From JAMBLL01 sp964387145 (GTDB lineage: Bacteria; Actinomycetota; Acidimicrobiia; Spongiisociales; UBA5794), in the NCBI GenBank assembly GCA_964387145.1, contig CAYLVM010000002.1, positions 34,376 through 98,375 on the forward strand: DNA of 64,000 bases, written 5' to 3'. How positions within the stretch are numbered: position 1 is the first letter of the stretch; every line of letters begins with the position of its first letter. The notes under the pieces were generated by a model. It did no database searches. It saw only the letters and a list, made by a program, of their open reading frames with translations, and was not told the DNA's origin. Shown piece by piece: positions 8,102-17,006 of this stretch. Made by a program: the position numbers and the translations under genes.

Positions 8102-8878
8102 ATGTCTCAGGGAAAGATCGTGGCGATCGCCAACCAGAAGGGTGGTGTGGGCAAGTCCACAACCGCCATCAACCTGGGGGCGGGCCTCGCCTTCCAGGAT
8201 GAGCGGATCCTGATCGTCGACCTGGATCCCCAGGGGAATACGACTTCGGGACTCGGCATCGATCGAAACTCCATCGATCAGTCGATGTACGACGTCCTCG
8301 TGGAGGGTACGGGCATGGAGGATGTCCTTGAGCCGACATCGGTGAAGGACCTCCACGTCGTGCCGGCGACGATCGAGTTGGCGGGAGCCGAGATCGAACT
8401 CGTCTCGATGATGTCGAGAGAGCAGCGACTCAAACAGGCCATTGCCCGGGTGATCGACGAGTACGATTTCATCCTCATCGACTGTCCACCGTCTCTTGGT
8501 CTGTTGACGATCAACGGCCTGGCAGCTGCGGATGAGGTCATGATCCCGATCCAGTGCGAGTACTACGCCCTCGAGGGAGTCAGTCAGTTGACACGGAATA
8601 TCGGTTTGGTCCAGGCGAACCTCAACCCTCAGCTTGAGGTTGAAGGTATCGTTCTGACGATGTTCGATGGAAGGACCACTCTTGCCAGCGACGTTGTGGC
8701 GCAGGTGAGGGAGCATTTCGGGGAGACGACGTACAAGACGGTGATACCGCGAACGGTTCGCCTGAGTGAAGCCCCGTCGTATGGAGAGCCGATCGAGGCG
8801 TACGACTCGATGTCACGAGGAGCCATCGCCTACCGGGAGTTGGCACGAGAGTTCAGGAGGCGTCATGGCCGCACGTAA
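8102..8878 (+). CDS. parA: Chromosome-partitioning ATPase ParA
   Basis: A 258-residue ParA/Soj Walker ATPase. The deviant Walker A is KGGVGKSTTAINLG near residues 12-25, the A' motif is LIVDLDPQGNTTSG and Walker B is FILIDCPPSLGLLTING. It drives segregation of ParB-parS complexes on the nucleoid. It overlaps parB by 14 bases and the pair lies beside two parS sites, so the system is complete. Confidence 0.97.
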   Translation: MSQGKIVAIANQKGGVGKSTTAINLGAGLAFQDERILIVDLDPQGNTTSGLGIDRNSIDQSMYDVLVEGTGMEDVLEPTSVKDLHVVPATIELAGAEIELVSMMSREQRLKQAIARVIDEYDFILIDCPPSLGLLTINGLAAADEVMIPIQCEYYALEGVSQLTRNIGLVQANLNPQLEVEGIVLTMFDGRTTLASDVVAQVREHFGETTYKTVIPRTVRLSEAPSYGEPIEAYDSMSRGAIAYRELAREFRRRHGRT

Positions 8879-9722
8879 GAGTGGTTTGGGCAGGGGCCTC
8901 GATGCCCTGATCCCCCAGGAGCATCCGGAGTCCGGGTATGCGGAGATCTCGATCGATGCGATCCGTCCGAACCCGGATCAACCCCGTAGAGACTTCGACC
9001 AGGAGGCTCTCGATGCACTCGCAGCTTCTATCGCTGCGGTCGGCCTGTTGCAACCGATCGTCGTGCGTCCAGATGGTGAAGGGTATCTGCTCGTTGCTGG
9101 GGAGCGACGTTTACGCGCTTCCAAGCAGACTGGCATGGCGAGAATTCCAGCAGTCATCCGAGGTGGGTCCGAGAGTCGCTCGAACGTTACAGAGGCGTTG
9201 ATCGAGAACCTTCAACGCGAGGACCTCTCCGTGCTCGAGGAGGCTGCCGCCTACGAACAGTTACTGGAAGAATATGGTATGACGCACGAAGAGGTTGGTC
9301 ACATCGTCGGAAAGAGTCGCAGTGCGGTCTCCAACACGGTTCGGCTTCTGGTACTTCCCGGCGCGATCCAGTCGATGCTGGTCGCGGGGCAGCTCACGGC
9401 GGGCCATGCAAGGGCGCTCCTTGGCACAGATGACGAGGCGTACGCGATGCACATCGCCAAGCGGGCAGTTGCAGAGGGTTGGACCGTTCGGCGCGTCGAG
9501 GAGGCGATCCGCCTGCGTTCGACGCAGACTGCTAGGTCGGGGGGATCCACCGGTTCCGTTCGGCCTGCTGCGATCATCGAACTCGAGCACAGGCTCCAGG
9601 ATCGCCTTGAAACGAAGGTCAAGATCGACCACCGAGCCAAGGGCGGCAAGATCACGATCAAGTACACCTCGTCGCAGGACCTCGAGCGGATCTACCGCTA
9701 CCTCTTCGACCCGTCGGGCTGA
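8865..9722 (+). CDS. parB: Chromosome-partitioning protein ParB
   Basis: A 285-residue ParB/Spo0J CTPase-clamp. I choose ATG 8865 (MAARKSGLGRGLDALIP), the normal ParB N terminus. ParB_N has the LLQPIVVRP and GERRLRASK motifs (the latter belongs to the CTP-binding site), the helix-turn-helix includes EEVGHIVGKSRSAVSNTVRL, and the C-terminal dimer domain begins around IELEHRLQDRLETK. The 3' end overlaps the convergent cwlM-like gene by 25 bases. Confidence 0.96.
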   Translation: MAARKSGLGRGLDALIPQEHPESGYAEISIDAIRPNPDQPRRDFDQEALDALAASIAAVGLLQPIVVRPDGEGYLLVAGERRLRASKQTGMARIPAVIRGGSESRSNVTEALIENLQREDLSVLEEAAAYEQLLEEYGMTHEEVGHIVGKSRSAVSNTVRLLVLPGAIQSMLVAGQLTAGHARALLGTDDEAYAMHIAKRAVAEGWTVRRVEEAIRLRSTQTARSGGSTGSVRPAAIIELEHRLQDRLETKVKIDHRAKGGKITIKYTSSQDLERIYRYLFDPSG

Positions 9723-10684
9723 GAGAGGACACCGTCTTCATACAGTGAGGCGATCACGTTGGCAACGACGCGGCCGACGCGACGGTTCATGGCGCGAACC
9801 GACACGACGATCGCAGGTGATCGCGTGTTCTTGAGGATCGGCATCGTGCGGCCGGCAGAGGAGAGGCCGAGCCGCTCACCAACGAGGTCGGCGACGGCCA
9901 TTCCTGCTTCGGACCGGCTGTGTTCCGAGCTGAAGTAGAACACCGCCTCCTCGCCGTCCTGGGGGAGGAAGAACCCGATCACCATATCGACGTTGAGCCG
10001 GTTCGCTCGTTGAGCGCGTATCGACGGCGGCGGGGACGTGTCGATGCTGTGGCTTATGATCGGATGCCCTCCGAGCAGTTGGATCGCTGCACTGGCCTCC
10101 ATCGCCGCGTTCCACGTGGCACCGGACTCATCGTCTGTTCTGCACTCCGGATCGATGTAGATGCGTTGCCCTGTGATCGAATCGGGAAGGGTTTGGAGCC
10201 ACTGTCGCTCGCGAACGGCTTCTCTCCCAGGCTTCTGCGTGGCACGCCCTACGAGCCGCAACTCGCTTGCAACGAGATCTCCGGCTATACCGTCTTCGGC
10301 GAGGCTTCGATTGCGTTGAAAATCGAGAAGACCATGCAACGTGGCAGGGCCGAAGATGCCGTCGACCTTGTCGGTGTCGAATCCAAGAGAGTTCAAGCGC
10401 GCTTGGAGTTCCGCGACATCATCACCGCGCATCATCGGGACCCGGTGGTAGAGCATGCGGTCACCGAGCCGATATCCAGCATCTACCAGTGAGCGCCACG
10501 TGTCGGGACCGACGATCCCGTCCGTTGGAAGTCCACGGTCGGCCTGAAATCCGGCTACTGCGCGCTGTGTTCCCTCGTCGAACACGCCAGACGCGTCGTC
10601 TCCGGTATCGAATCCGAGTGCTGTGAGCCGGTCCTGGATATCACGTACGGGCTCACCGCGATCGCCTTGGTGAAAGAGCCTCAC
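9698..10684 (-). CDS. cwlM: CwlM-like protein with degenerate amidase domain
   Basis: A 328-residue protein with two peptidoglycan-binding repeats (about residues 1-70 and 80-145, each with a DG-FGPAT or DGIVGPDT turn) and an N-acetylmuramoyl-L-alanine amidase fold. The zinc site looks lost: where amidases have DPGHGG it reads IDPECRTDDESG, and the second histidine region reads VDMVIGFFLPQDG. Mycobacterial CwlM, also non-catalytic and in the same position near parB and trxA, activates MurA after PknB phosphorylation. A similar regulatory role is inferred. The gene is on the opposite strand to parB and overlaps its end. Confidence 0.85.
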   Translation of the reverse strand: MRLFHQGDRGEPVRDIQDRLTALGFDTGDDASGVFDEGTQRAVAGFQADRGLPTDGIVGPDTWRSLVDAGYRLGDRMLYHRVPMMRGDDVAELQARLNSLGFDTDKVDGIFGPATLHGLLDFQRNRSLAEDGIAGDLVASELRLVGRATQKPGREAVRERQWLQTLPDSITGQRIYIDPECRTDDESGATWNAAMEASAAIQLLGGHPIISHSIDTSPPPSIRAQRANRLNVDMVIGFFLPQDGEEAVFYFSSEHSRSEAGMAVADLVGERLGLSSAGRTMPILKNTRSPAIVVSVRAMNRRVGRVVANVIASLYEDGVLSQPDGSKR

Positions 10685-10710
10685 GAACTCAATCGTGCCA
10701 GATTCGTGTG

Positions 10711-11037
10711 CTAGTTGACGAAGTCGGCAAGTTCTACCTGCAGTTGGCCTTTGCTCCGCGCACCGACGAAGCGACGCTTCTCCTCGCCGTCCTGGAAGAC
10801 GATGAGGGTCGGGATGCTCATGACGGAGTAGGTGCTCATCGTTGCCGGGTTCTCGTCGACGTTGAGTTTCGCAACGGTGAGCTTGCCCGAGAGCTCCCCT
10901 GCGAGCTCATCGAGGGGGGTGTCCATCATCTTGCACGGGCCGCACCACTCGGCCCAGAAGTCCACGAGTGTTGGGGTTTCGGATGCAATGATCGATGCGA
11001 AGTCTGCATCCGTCGCTGTGATTGTATTCTGACCCAT
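10711..11037 (-). CDS. trxA: Thioredoxin
   Basis: A 108-residue thioredoxin with the active site WCGPC at residues 31-35 in VDFWAEWCGPCKMM and the cis-proline segment SIPTLIVFQDGE. It reduces protein disulfides using electrons from thioredoxin reductase, whose gene lies directly upstream. ATG 11037 follows a GAGAGGAG ribosome-binding site. The trxB-trxA-cwlM order is as in mycobacteria. Confidence 0.96.
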   Translation of the reverse strand: MGQNTITATDADFASIIASETPTLVDFWAEWCGPCKMMDTPLDELAGELSGKLTVAKLNVDENPATMSTYSVMSIPTLIVFQDGEEKRRFVGARSKGQLQVELADFVN

Positions 11038-11093
11038 GTCGTCTCCTCTCAGTCTGTTCCCGTGTCAGAGACCCGGGAACAGTTCGGATCTGT

Positions 11094-12014
11094 TCAGTCT
11101 TGTGCGTCGAGCCAGCGTTCGGTGTCGAGCGCTGCCTGGCACCCGAGACCTGCTGCCGTCACTGCTTGTCGGTACACCTTGTCTGTGACATCGCCCGCGG
11201 CGTAGACACCTTCTACAGAAGTGCGTGTTTGGCCTGGTGGCGTAACGATGTAGCCGGCGTCGTCGAGTTCGAGGTGCCCCTCGAACACGGAGGTATTGGG
11301 AGAGTGCCCGATGGCTACGAAGACACCGTCTGTAGACAACTCCTTGGTTTCATCGGTGAGCGTGTCTCGGAGCACGACTCCTGTGACGAACTCGTCACCG
11401 AGGATCTCGTCGACCGTGGTGTTCCAGGCGACCTCGATCTTGGGATGGTTGATCACACGCTCTGACATGATGGTCGACGCCCGGAACTCGTCGCGGCGAT
11501 GGACCACGGTGAGCTTCGAGGCGAACTTCGTCAGGAAGATGGCTTCCTCCATGGCGGTGTCGCCGCCACCGACGACGACGAGTTCCTTGTCCCTGAAGAA
11601 GAACCCGTCACATGTGGCGCAGGCTGAAACGCCGTAGCCGCGGAGCCGCTCTTCGCCGGGAACGCCGAGCCACCGAGCAGAGGCACCGGTGGTGATGATG
11701 ATCGAATCTGCCCGGTACTCGTCCTTATCCACCGACACCGTGAAGGGTCTCTTGGAGAAGTCGACATCGGTGACATTGGAACTGATGATGCGGGTTCCGA
11801 AACGTTCGGCCTGTTTGCGAATCTGGTCCATGAGGTCTGGACCCATGATGCCGTCTGGGAAGCCGGGGAAGTTCTCGACGTCCGTTGTGATCATGAGTTG
11901 ACCACCCCGCTCCATCCCCTCGATCATGAGGGGTTCGAGTCCGGCACGAGCGGCGTAGATGGCTGCGGTCAGGCCTGCGGGGCCTGAGCCGATGATGAGG
12001 ACCTGCTCGGTCAT
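11094..12014 (-). CDS. trxB: Thioredoxin reductase
   Basis: A 306-residue FAD/NADPH flavoprotein. I place the start at ATG 12014 (MTEQVLIIGSGPAGLTAAIY); the longer frame upstream runs into the next gene. FAD motif GSGPAG is at residues 9-14, the redox-active disulfide is CATC in VSACATCDGFFF, the NADPH motif is VVVGGGDTAMEE, and the second FAD motif is VYAAGDVTD. It recycles the adjacent thioredoxin. Confidence 0.95.
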   Translation of the reverse strand: MTEQVLIIGSGPAGLTAAIYAARAGLEPLMIEGMERGGQLMITTDVENFPGFPDGIMGPDLMDQIRKQAERFGTRIISSNVTDVDFSKRPFTVSVDKDEYRADSIIITTGASARWLGVPGEERLRGYGVSACATCDGFFFRDKELVVVGGGDTAMEEAIFLTKFASKLTVVHRRDEFRASTIMSERVINHPKIEVAWNTTVDEILGDEFVTGVVLRDTLTDETKELSTDGVFVAIGHSPNTSVFEGHLELDDAGYIVTPPGQTRTSVEGVYAAGDVTDKVYRQAVTAAGLGCQAALDTERWLDAQD

Positions 12015-12016
12015 GC

Positions 12017-12322
12017 TCACTCCTGTTGTGGATCTCGGTCTTGGGGAAACCGCCGCGACCAGATGAAGGCTCCTACGAGGATCAGGATCAGGCCCACAGC
12101 GGCATACGCTGTTTCCGTACCGATCAGCGTTCCGAGAGCCCGAAATATTCCAACGAGTAGCCAGAAGATGCCCATCACCGAGGTGACGACGAGGATGAGG
12201 CCGATCGCTGCCCACGTGATGCCGGTTGCAGCCTTATCTACGGACAGCTCACGGATTCGGCTCGCCACCATCTCGAGGAAGTCGGCGATACGGGCGGAAA
12301 GGGGAGGACTGGGTTCGACCAT
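12017..12322 (-). CDS. Small membrane protein, two predicted helices
   Basis: A 101-residue protein that I cannot assign. It has an N-terminal amphipathic part (ARIADFLEMVASRIREL), then two hydrophobic segments (AAIGLILVVTSVMGIFWLLV and YAAVGLILILVGAFIW) and a charged C terminus. It resembles the small phage-holin-like or DUF-type membrane proteins common in actinobacteria. The end lies two bases before trxB, so it is probably cotranscribed with the thioredoxin genes. Confidence 0.65.
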   Translation of the reverse strand: MVEPSPPLSARIADFLEMVASRIRELSVDKAATGITWAAIGLILVVTSVMGIFWLLVGIFRALGTLIGTETAYAAVGLILILVGAFIWSRRFPQDRDPQQE

Positions 12323-12362
12323 AGACCCACAGAGTAGCCGGTCAACGGCTGTCGATGTCAGG

Positions 12363-13178
12363 TCAAGGGAGTGTGGCGGTCACCCGACACGTCTCGAGGT
12401 CGAGACTGATGACGCTCGTCACCGTTCCCTCTATTCCGACACCGAGGTGAACAACCTGTGCCCCCTCTGTCGTAGTCGCCGCCAACGGTGTGAGCTCATC
12501 GTCGGGAAGGGAGTCCCCGAGCCGGTCGATACAGTCCTCGAGGACAGCGACTTCGACAGTGGTCATCGCTGCCTCGTCCTCGACGAACTTCTGCATATCA
12601 GCACTCGTCGTATCGAGCTCTCGGAGTGAAGTGAGGAGGAGACCGACGTCCGACGTTGGTATCTCGGTGAGGGCCAGGAACTCGATGCCGACATCACCAG
12701 CGGGAGCGGAGGTCACGGTTGGTGCCGACTCGGCTGTGCCGCCGTCGCCGCCGTCGGCAAGACCGGTGATCTCCTGAGTGCTGAGGGAGTCGGTTGCCAC
12801 GAGGGCGACATCTTCAGCGGCATCGTTGCCGGACAACAGACCCGGGACCGCAACGAAGGCAACGGCGACCGCGGCGACCGCGGCGAGCCCCGCCACCGGC
12901 TTCCACCACCGAGACCGGGGCTGGGGAGCAGGCGTAGCTGTGGCTGTGGGTTCGAGATGGAGTTGTGTCACGAGATTCGATCGCAACGTCGACCGCTCCA
13001 AGGCATTCAGCGTGACGGCGGGGAGATCATCGAGTGCCTCGATGACGGTGATCTGTGCTGCGAGTTCGCTGGCGAGCTCCTGGTCGGAAGCGACCAGCGC
13101 TCGGGCGCGCTCTTCATCTTCTCCGCTGAGAGCTCCCTGTGCCAGGGCGAGGACGATCTCGATGTCGCTGTCTTTCAT
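12363..13178 (-). CDS. Probable anti-sigma factor (RskA/RsmA type)
   Basis: A 271-residue single-pass membrane protein. The cytoplasmic N-terminal 90 residues are helical and acidic (IEIVLALAQGALSGEDEERA), a transmembrane helix lies at about 92-114 (VAGLAAVAAVAVAFVAVPG), and the rest is an external domain. No HxxxCxxC zinc motif is visible. It overlaps the ECF sigma gene by four bases, the typical arrangement for a cognate anti-sigma factor, and sits where M. tuberculosis has Rv3912. The function is inferred mainly from context. Confidence 0.75.
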   Translation of the reverse strand: MKDSDIEIVLALAQGALSGEDEERARALVASDQELASELAAQITVIEALDDLPAVTLNALERSTLRSNLVTQLHLEPTATATPAPQPRSRWWKPVAGLAAVAAVAVAFVAVPGLLSGNDAAEDVALVATDSLSTQEITGLADGGDGGTAESAPTVTSAPAGDVGIEFLALTEIPTSDVGLLLTSLRELDTTSADMQKFVEDEAAMTTVEVAVLEDCIDRLGDSLPDDELTPLAATTTEGAQVVHLGVGIEGTVTSVISLDLETCRVTATLP

Positions 13179-13759
13179 GATTCTCCGCTGTCCCCGTTTG
13201 GATGCTTATCGGGGGGCCTCAGGTTCCCGAGACTTTGAGATAGTTGTTTGCGGGCCCGGAACAATCGACTCTTGATGGTTCCGACCGGTACTTCGAGGGT
13301 ATCGCTTGCCTGCTCAAGCGACATGCCCTGAAGGTCGACGAGCACGATCGCAGCCCTGAAGTCGGCACTGAGGTCGGCGAGGGCCTCCTCGATGTCGGGG
13401 CGCACCTCGACGGCTTCGAGCAGGCTCTCCGTCGAGGGGTCCGGGCTGTCGTGTCCCTCTGGGATACTGGTCGTGCGCTTTCGCTTCGCCCGACGGAGAT
13501 GGTCGTAGCAGGTGTTGACGGCCACCCGGTAGAGCCAGGTGGAGAAGGCAGCCTTCGCCTGGTACCGGTCCGCCTTGCGGAAGACCGTCAGGAAGGTGTC
13601 TTGCGTTGCGTCGAGCGCTGCCTCCCTGTCACGCAACATGCGCAGACATACAGCGAACACACGGTCTTCGTGGGCATCCATGAGTTCGTTGAATGCATCG
13701 ATGTCACCTTTGAGATAGCGATCGATCAACTCGATGTCGAGGTGGGCCCTGTCGGTCAT
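13175..13759 (-). CDS. sigM: ECF RNA polymerase sigma factor, SigM-like
   Basis: A 194-residue group 4 sigma factor. Region 2 includes AFNELMDAHEDRVFAVCLRM and DATQDTFLTVFRKADRY, then FSTWLYRVAVNTCYDHLRR; region 4 ends with LEQASDTLEVPVGTIKSRLF, the -35-binding helix-turn-helix. Synteny (pseudokinase gene, sigma, anti-sigma, trxB, trxA, cwlM) matches mycobacterial SigM, which responds to redox and envelope stress. The regulon here is unknown. Confidence 0.88.
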   Translation of the reverse strand: MTDRAHLDIELIDRYLKGDIDAFNELMDAHEDRVFAVCLRMLRDREAALDATQDTFLTVFRKADRYQAKAAFSTWLYRVAVNTCYDHLRRAKRKRTTSIPEGHDSPDPSTESLLEAVEVRPDIEEALADLSADFRAAIVLVDLQGMSLEQASDTLEVPVGTIKSRLFRARKQLSQSLGNLRPPDKHPNGDSGES

Positions 13760-13798
13760 GTTCCCGAGAGCGTAGGGAGATACATGTCTGGAGGTGTA

Positions 13799-15085
13799 TC
13801 AGGGGGTGAAGGAGACGTCGCGGATCTCAGCGCGGTACGACCCGTCCTGCTGCTCGGGAAGGTCGGTGAGCCACAGGCGCCAAAGACCTCCCCCACGGAG
13901 AGGAAGTTGCATGCGCACCTCGGCCGCCTGGAGTGTTCCTCTCGCAATGTGGCTCCAATCCCGGGGATCGTCGGGTACTGCTTCGGACCAGCCGATCAGA
14001 TACGTCGTGCCGGCCGTGCCTGTGATGTAGATGGCACCCGGAGTACCGGCGACGTCGAGGACGATCCCCACACCTTCCTTGATGTCGCGTATCGGCCGTG
14101 AGTACGCCTCGGTCGACCACGACGTGGACCGGTCCCCATCGATGGTGTTGTCGACCGTGTCGTCGCTCTCGGTGCCATCTCCGAGGGGGTCGTAGACGAG
14201 TGCAGTCGCCGGTAGTGCGTCCGTCCCCTCGGGTTCCTCGACGACGATCGGAGCGGTGACAGAAGGAGATGGTTGCTCGCCGGCGACCGGGTAGAGGAAG
14301 GGAGAGTTCGGGTCGAAGTCGGTTGCAAGACCGATGGCAGCGAGGAGGGAGATCGCCACAGCGATTGCAGCGAACATCGCGAGCATCTTCCACGGTTTGG
14401 CCGGTTCGGGCTCTTCGGGAGGATGATACTCCGTCGATGCGAGGGCGTTCGCGAGGCCCGCAGCGTCGAGGGTGCCTGCGATCCCAGCCGAAAGGGCATC
14501 GTCGACCGCTTCAGGGAGGCCATCGATGACCGTCGAAGGCATCGTTCCAGCGTCGTGGGACCCGGTGATGGCCGCCCGAAGGACCTCGGCGAGGGCTCTC
14601 GTGTCCTCGGACTGCTCACTCCACCGGGGCCTGCGTCCGAACGCACCGAGCTTGACGGGGTGTGCAGCGGAGTAGTGAATGGCGGACGCGTCGATGGCCC
14701 CATGGAGTCCGCCGGCTTCGTGGTACTTCCCAAGTGCCAAGCACAGGCCGGCGGCATTGGGAAGGAGTTCGTCCATAGGAAGTGCCTCTCCGGCGGCGAT
14801 CCTGTCTTCGATCGTGACGCCGCCGTCCCACTCCGAGACCGAGTAAGCGGATGCTGCTGTATCTCCAGCGGCGAAGACGCGCTGGAGATGAATCTCGGTG
14901 AGGGCGGCTGCAGACCGGACCTTGTCGAGGAACGACTCCCGACGCTCGGGAGAGGATTCAGGGGCAAGGTATCGGATCAGTACAGGGCGGTCGAGACGCT
15001 CGTCTTTGGCAAGCCACTCCTCGATGTCCCCGTCGCTCCCAAGCCGGATGTTCAGCCGGTATCGGTCGGGGAGTCTCGGGGGCAC
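13799..15085 (-). CDS. Membrane-anchored pseudokinase with external sensor-like domain
   Basis: A 428-residue protein. Residues 1-230 look like a Ser/Thr kinase fold without catalytic residues: in place of the HRD motif it has LHGAIDASAIHYS, and in place of DFG it has KLGAFG. A transmembrane helix follows (KMLAMFAAIAVAISLLAAIG), then an external domain with the discoidin-like pattern DNTIDGDRSTSWST (about residues 320-333). This matches the C-terminal part of mycobacterial Rv3910 (MurJ fused to pseudokinase), where the pseudokinase binds FhaA, but no MurJ part is encoded here. It sits upstream of sigM. Role in peptidoglycan control is inferred. Confidence 0.75.
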   Translation of the reverse strand: MPPRLPDRYRLNIRLGSDGDIEEWLAKDERLDRPVLIRYLAPESSPERRESFLDKVRSAAALTEIHLQRVFAAGDTAASAYSVSEWDGGVTIEDRIAAGEALPMDELLPNAAGLCLALGKYHEAGGLHGAIDASAIHYSAAHPVKLGAFGRRPRWSEQSEDTRALAEVLRAAITGSHDAGTMPSTVIDGLPEAVDDALSAGIAGTLDAAGLANALASTEYHPPEEPEPAKPWKMLAMFAAIAVAISLLAAIGLATDFDPNSPFLYPVAGEQPSPSVTAPIVVEEPEGTDALPATALVYDPLGDGTESDDTVDNTIDGDRSTSWSTEAYSRPIRDIKEGVGIVLDVAGTPGAIYITGTAGTTYLIGWSEAVPDDPRDWSHIARGTLQAAEVRMQLPLRGGGLWRLWLTDLPEQQDGSYRAEIRDVSFTP

Positions 15086-15087
15086 GT

Positions 15088-15822
15088 CTACCCCGCTTTG
15101 AGGACGGCGAGGGACTCAGGGAGCTGGACGTATCCCTCGGACTCGTAGAGAGCGAGGGCAGGGTCGTTGTCGCGTTGCGTGTTGAGGAGCAGCGCCTTGG
15201 ATCCATGCCTTCGTGCACTGCGGGATGCGGCCCGCACGAGGCTTCGACCCATCCCTTGTCCTTGCCACACAGGATCGACGGCGACCCTCTGGAGATAGGA
15301 GATGGCGTGGCCGTATCCAACGACGGCGTACCCCGTGATACCGAGGTCACCGTCACGGATCACGAAGACGGATGATCGCGAGGTTGCCTGGGTGGACTCG
15401 ACGAGAGATGTGCGGTCGAATCGCCAGAATGGGTCGAACGCTGCCTGATCGATCGAGAGCATCTGATCGATGTCGTAGTCATCGTTTCGCACGACAAGGT
15501 GGCGAGGGGCAGGAACGGGCGCTTCGAGTCCGAGACGCATGAGGGCGAGTTCGAGGAACTCGACGAACCCAGCAGCCTCCCACGGCTTCCGTGCGGAAGG
15601 TGCAAGAGGAGAGGAGAACACCGAGGGTGCCCCAAGGTGTGTGAGGCGTTGGACACAGGCATCGATGAAACCGGTTCCGCCCCTCACGAGGCGCAGTGTG
15701 GCGTCCTCGACGGCGTCGTTCCATGGGCGAGCTTCGGCTCGTGCCCAACCGCGCCGAAGCGAGATGGGGCCCGGCCATACTCCTCTTTGAAATACACGAT
15801 GTGGGGTGTCGGCTAACGCCAT
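15088..15822 (-). CDS. GNAT-family N-acetyltransferase
   Basis: A 244-residue protein with the acetyl-CoA-binding motif VDPVWQGQGMGRSLVRAA and a C-terminal LNTQRDNDPALALYESEGY, both typical of GNAT enzymes. The start at ATG 15822 is chosen because a GGAGAGG site precedes it; the longer frame would overlap the divergent HDAC-like gene. It ends two bases before the pseudokinase gene starts, so the two are probably cotranscribed. The substrate is unknown. Confidence 0.8.
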   Translation of the reverse strand: MALADTPHRVFQRGVWPGPISLRRGWARAEARPWNDAVEDATLRLVRGGTGFIDACVQRLTHLGAPSVFSSPLAPSARKPWEAAGFVEFLELALMRLGLEAPVPAPRHLVVRNDDYDIDQMLSIDQAAFDPFWRFDRTSLVESTQATSRSSVFVIRDGDLGITGYAVVGYGHAISYLQRVAVDPVWQGQGMGRSLVRAASRSARRHGSKALLLNTQRDNDPALALYESEGYVQLPESLAVLKAG

Positions 15823-15901
15823 GACCTCTCCCGGAGTCCTGCCACGCACTCCGTAATGTACCCCCGATCGCGACGTGCCCGGCGCATGGCAGAATCGGAC
15901 C

Positions 15902-16915
15902 ATGACGCTCCTCCTTGTTTCCCACGAACTCGGCCTAGCTCATCGCGTCCCTCGCGGGCACCCTGAGCGAAGGGAACGCCTCACCGCAACCTTGAATGGC
16001 CTGCACCGCTTGACGTGTGGTGTGGTGGATAGGGAGGCCCCCAGAGTCGATCGGCGGTTGCTCGAAGAGATTCACGACGCCTCGTACATCGAGGAGGTAC
16101 GTCGGTTCTGTGAGGAGGGAGGGGGATCGTTCGACCCGGACACGTACGCCGTCCCTGCATCGTTTGCTGCTGCCCTCCACGCAGCGGGAGCAGGACCGTA
16201 CGCCGTCGACGCCCTCATACGAGGCGAGGCGAAGACCGGGTTCGTCGCTGTCCGCCCCCCAGGCCATCACGCCGAGCGCCATCAGGCGATGGGTTTCTGC
16301 CTCTTCAACAACATCGCGGTGACCGCATCGTATCTGCGACGTGAGGGCCATCGGGTAGCGATCGTGGACTGGGATGTCCACCATGGCAACGGCACACAGA
16401 ACTCGTTCTGGTTGGAACCCGACGTTCTCTACGTGTCCCTTCACGAGTTTCCCTTCTACCCGGGGACAGGGTGGTTGAGCGAGACCGGGGTAGGAGAGGG
16501 AGCGGGAGCCACCGTGAACATTCCACTCCCCGGCGGGACCTCGAGCAATGACTATCTGGCAGCATTCGCGCGGATCGTTGTTCCCGTTGTGCGACAGTTC
16601 GCGCCCGACTGGATACTGGTGAGCGCAGGCTACGACGCACACGTGTCAGATCCTCTTGGCGGTCTCTGCCTCGAATCGAGCGACTATCGAGCGATGGCAG
16701 GGGCGCTCGCCGAGATCGTTCCCCCGCAACGGATCGTTGCCTTTCTCGAGGGCGGCTACGATCTCGATGCCCTTGCAACGTCCTCCCAAGCAACGGTCGA
16801 GGGGGTGCTCAACGGTGCGCAGCAGTTTCCGTGGCCGAGCGTCATCGATGGGTCGGCCGCCAGGATCATCGATCTTGTCGTGGAGGGTGTTGGACGCTAC
16901 TGGGACCTCGACTAG
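15902..16915 (+). CDS. Histone deacetylase / acetylpolyamine amidohydrolase family protein
   Basis: A 337-residue zinc deacetylase. Visible motifs are RPPGHHAERHQAMGFCLFNN (catalytic His pair), DWDVHHGNGTQ (zinc Asp and His), SAGYDAHVSDPLGGL (zinc Asp) and LEGGYD. Bacterial members act on acetylated lysines or polyamines. The start is ATG 15902. It is divergent from the GNAT acetyltransferase gene, a suggestive pairing of acetylating and deacetylating functions, though a link is only inference. Confidence 0.88.
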   Translation: MTLLLVSHELGLAHRVPRGHPERRERLTATLNGLHRLTCGVVDREAPRVDRRLLEEIHDASYIEEVRRFCEEGGGSFDPDTYAVPASFAAALHAAGAGPYAVDALIRGEAKTGFVAVRPPGHHAERHQAMGFCLFNNIAVTASYLRREGHRVAIVDWDVHHGNGTQNSFWLEPDVLYVSLHEFPFYPGTGWLSETGVGEGAGATVNIPLPGGTSSNDYLAAFARIVVPVVRQFAPDWILVSAGYDAHVSDPLGGLCLESSDYRAMAGALAEIVPPQRIVAFLEGGYDLDALATSSQATVEGVLNGAQQFPWPSVIDGSAARIIDLVVEGVGRYWDLD

Positions 16916-17006
16916 CGGGGACCCACACACGAGGAGAGAGCGATAGAGGTCAAGGGAGTTCGCGGACCGGCCGATACCTGTTCTGGTGAGTCGAACCGGA
17001 GGACAC

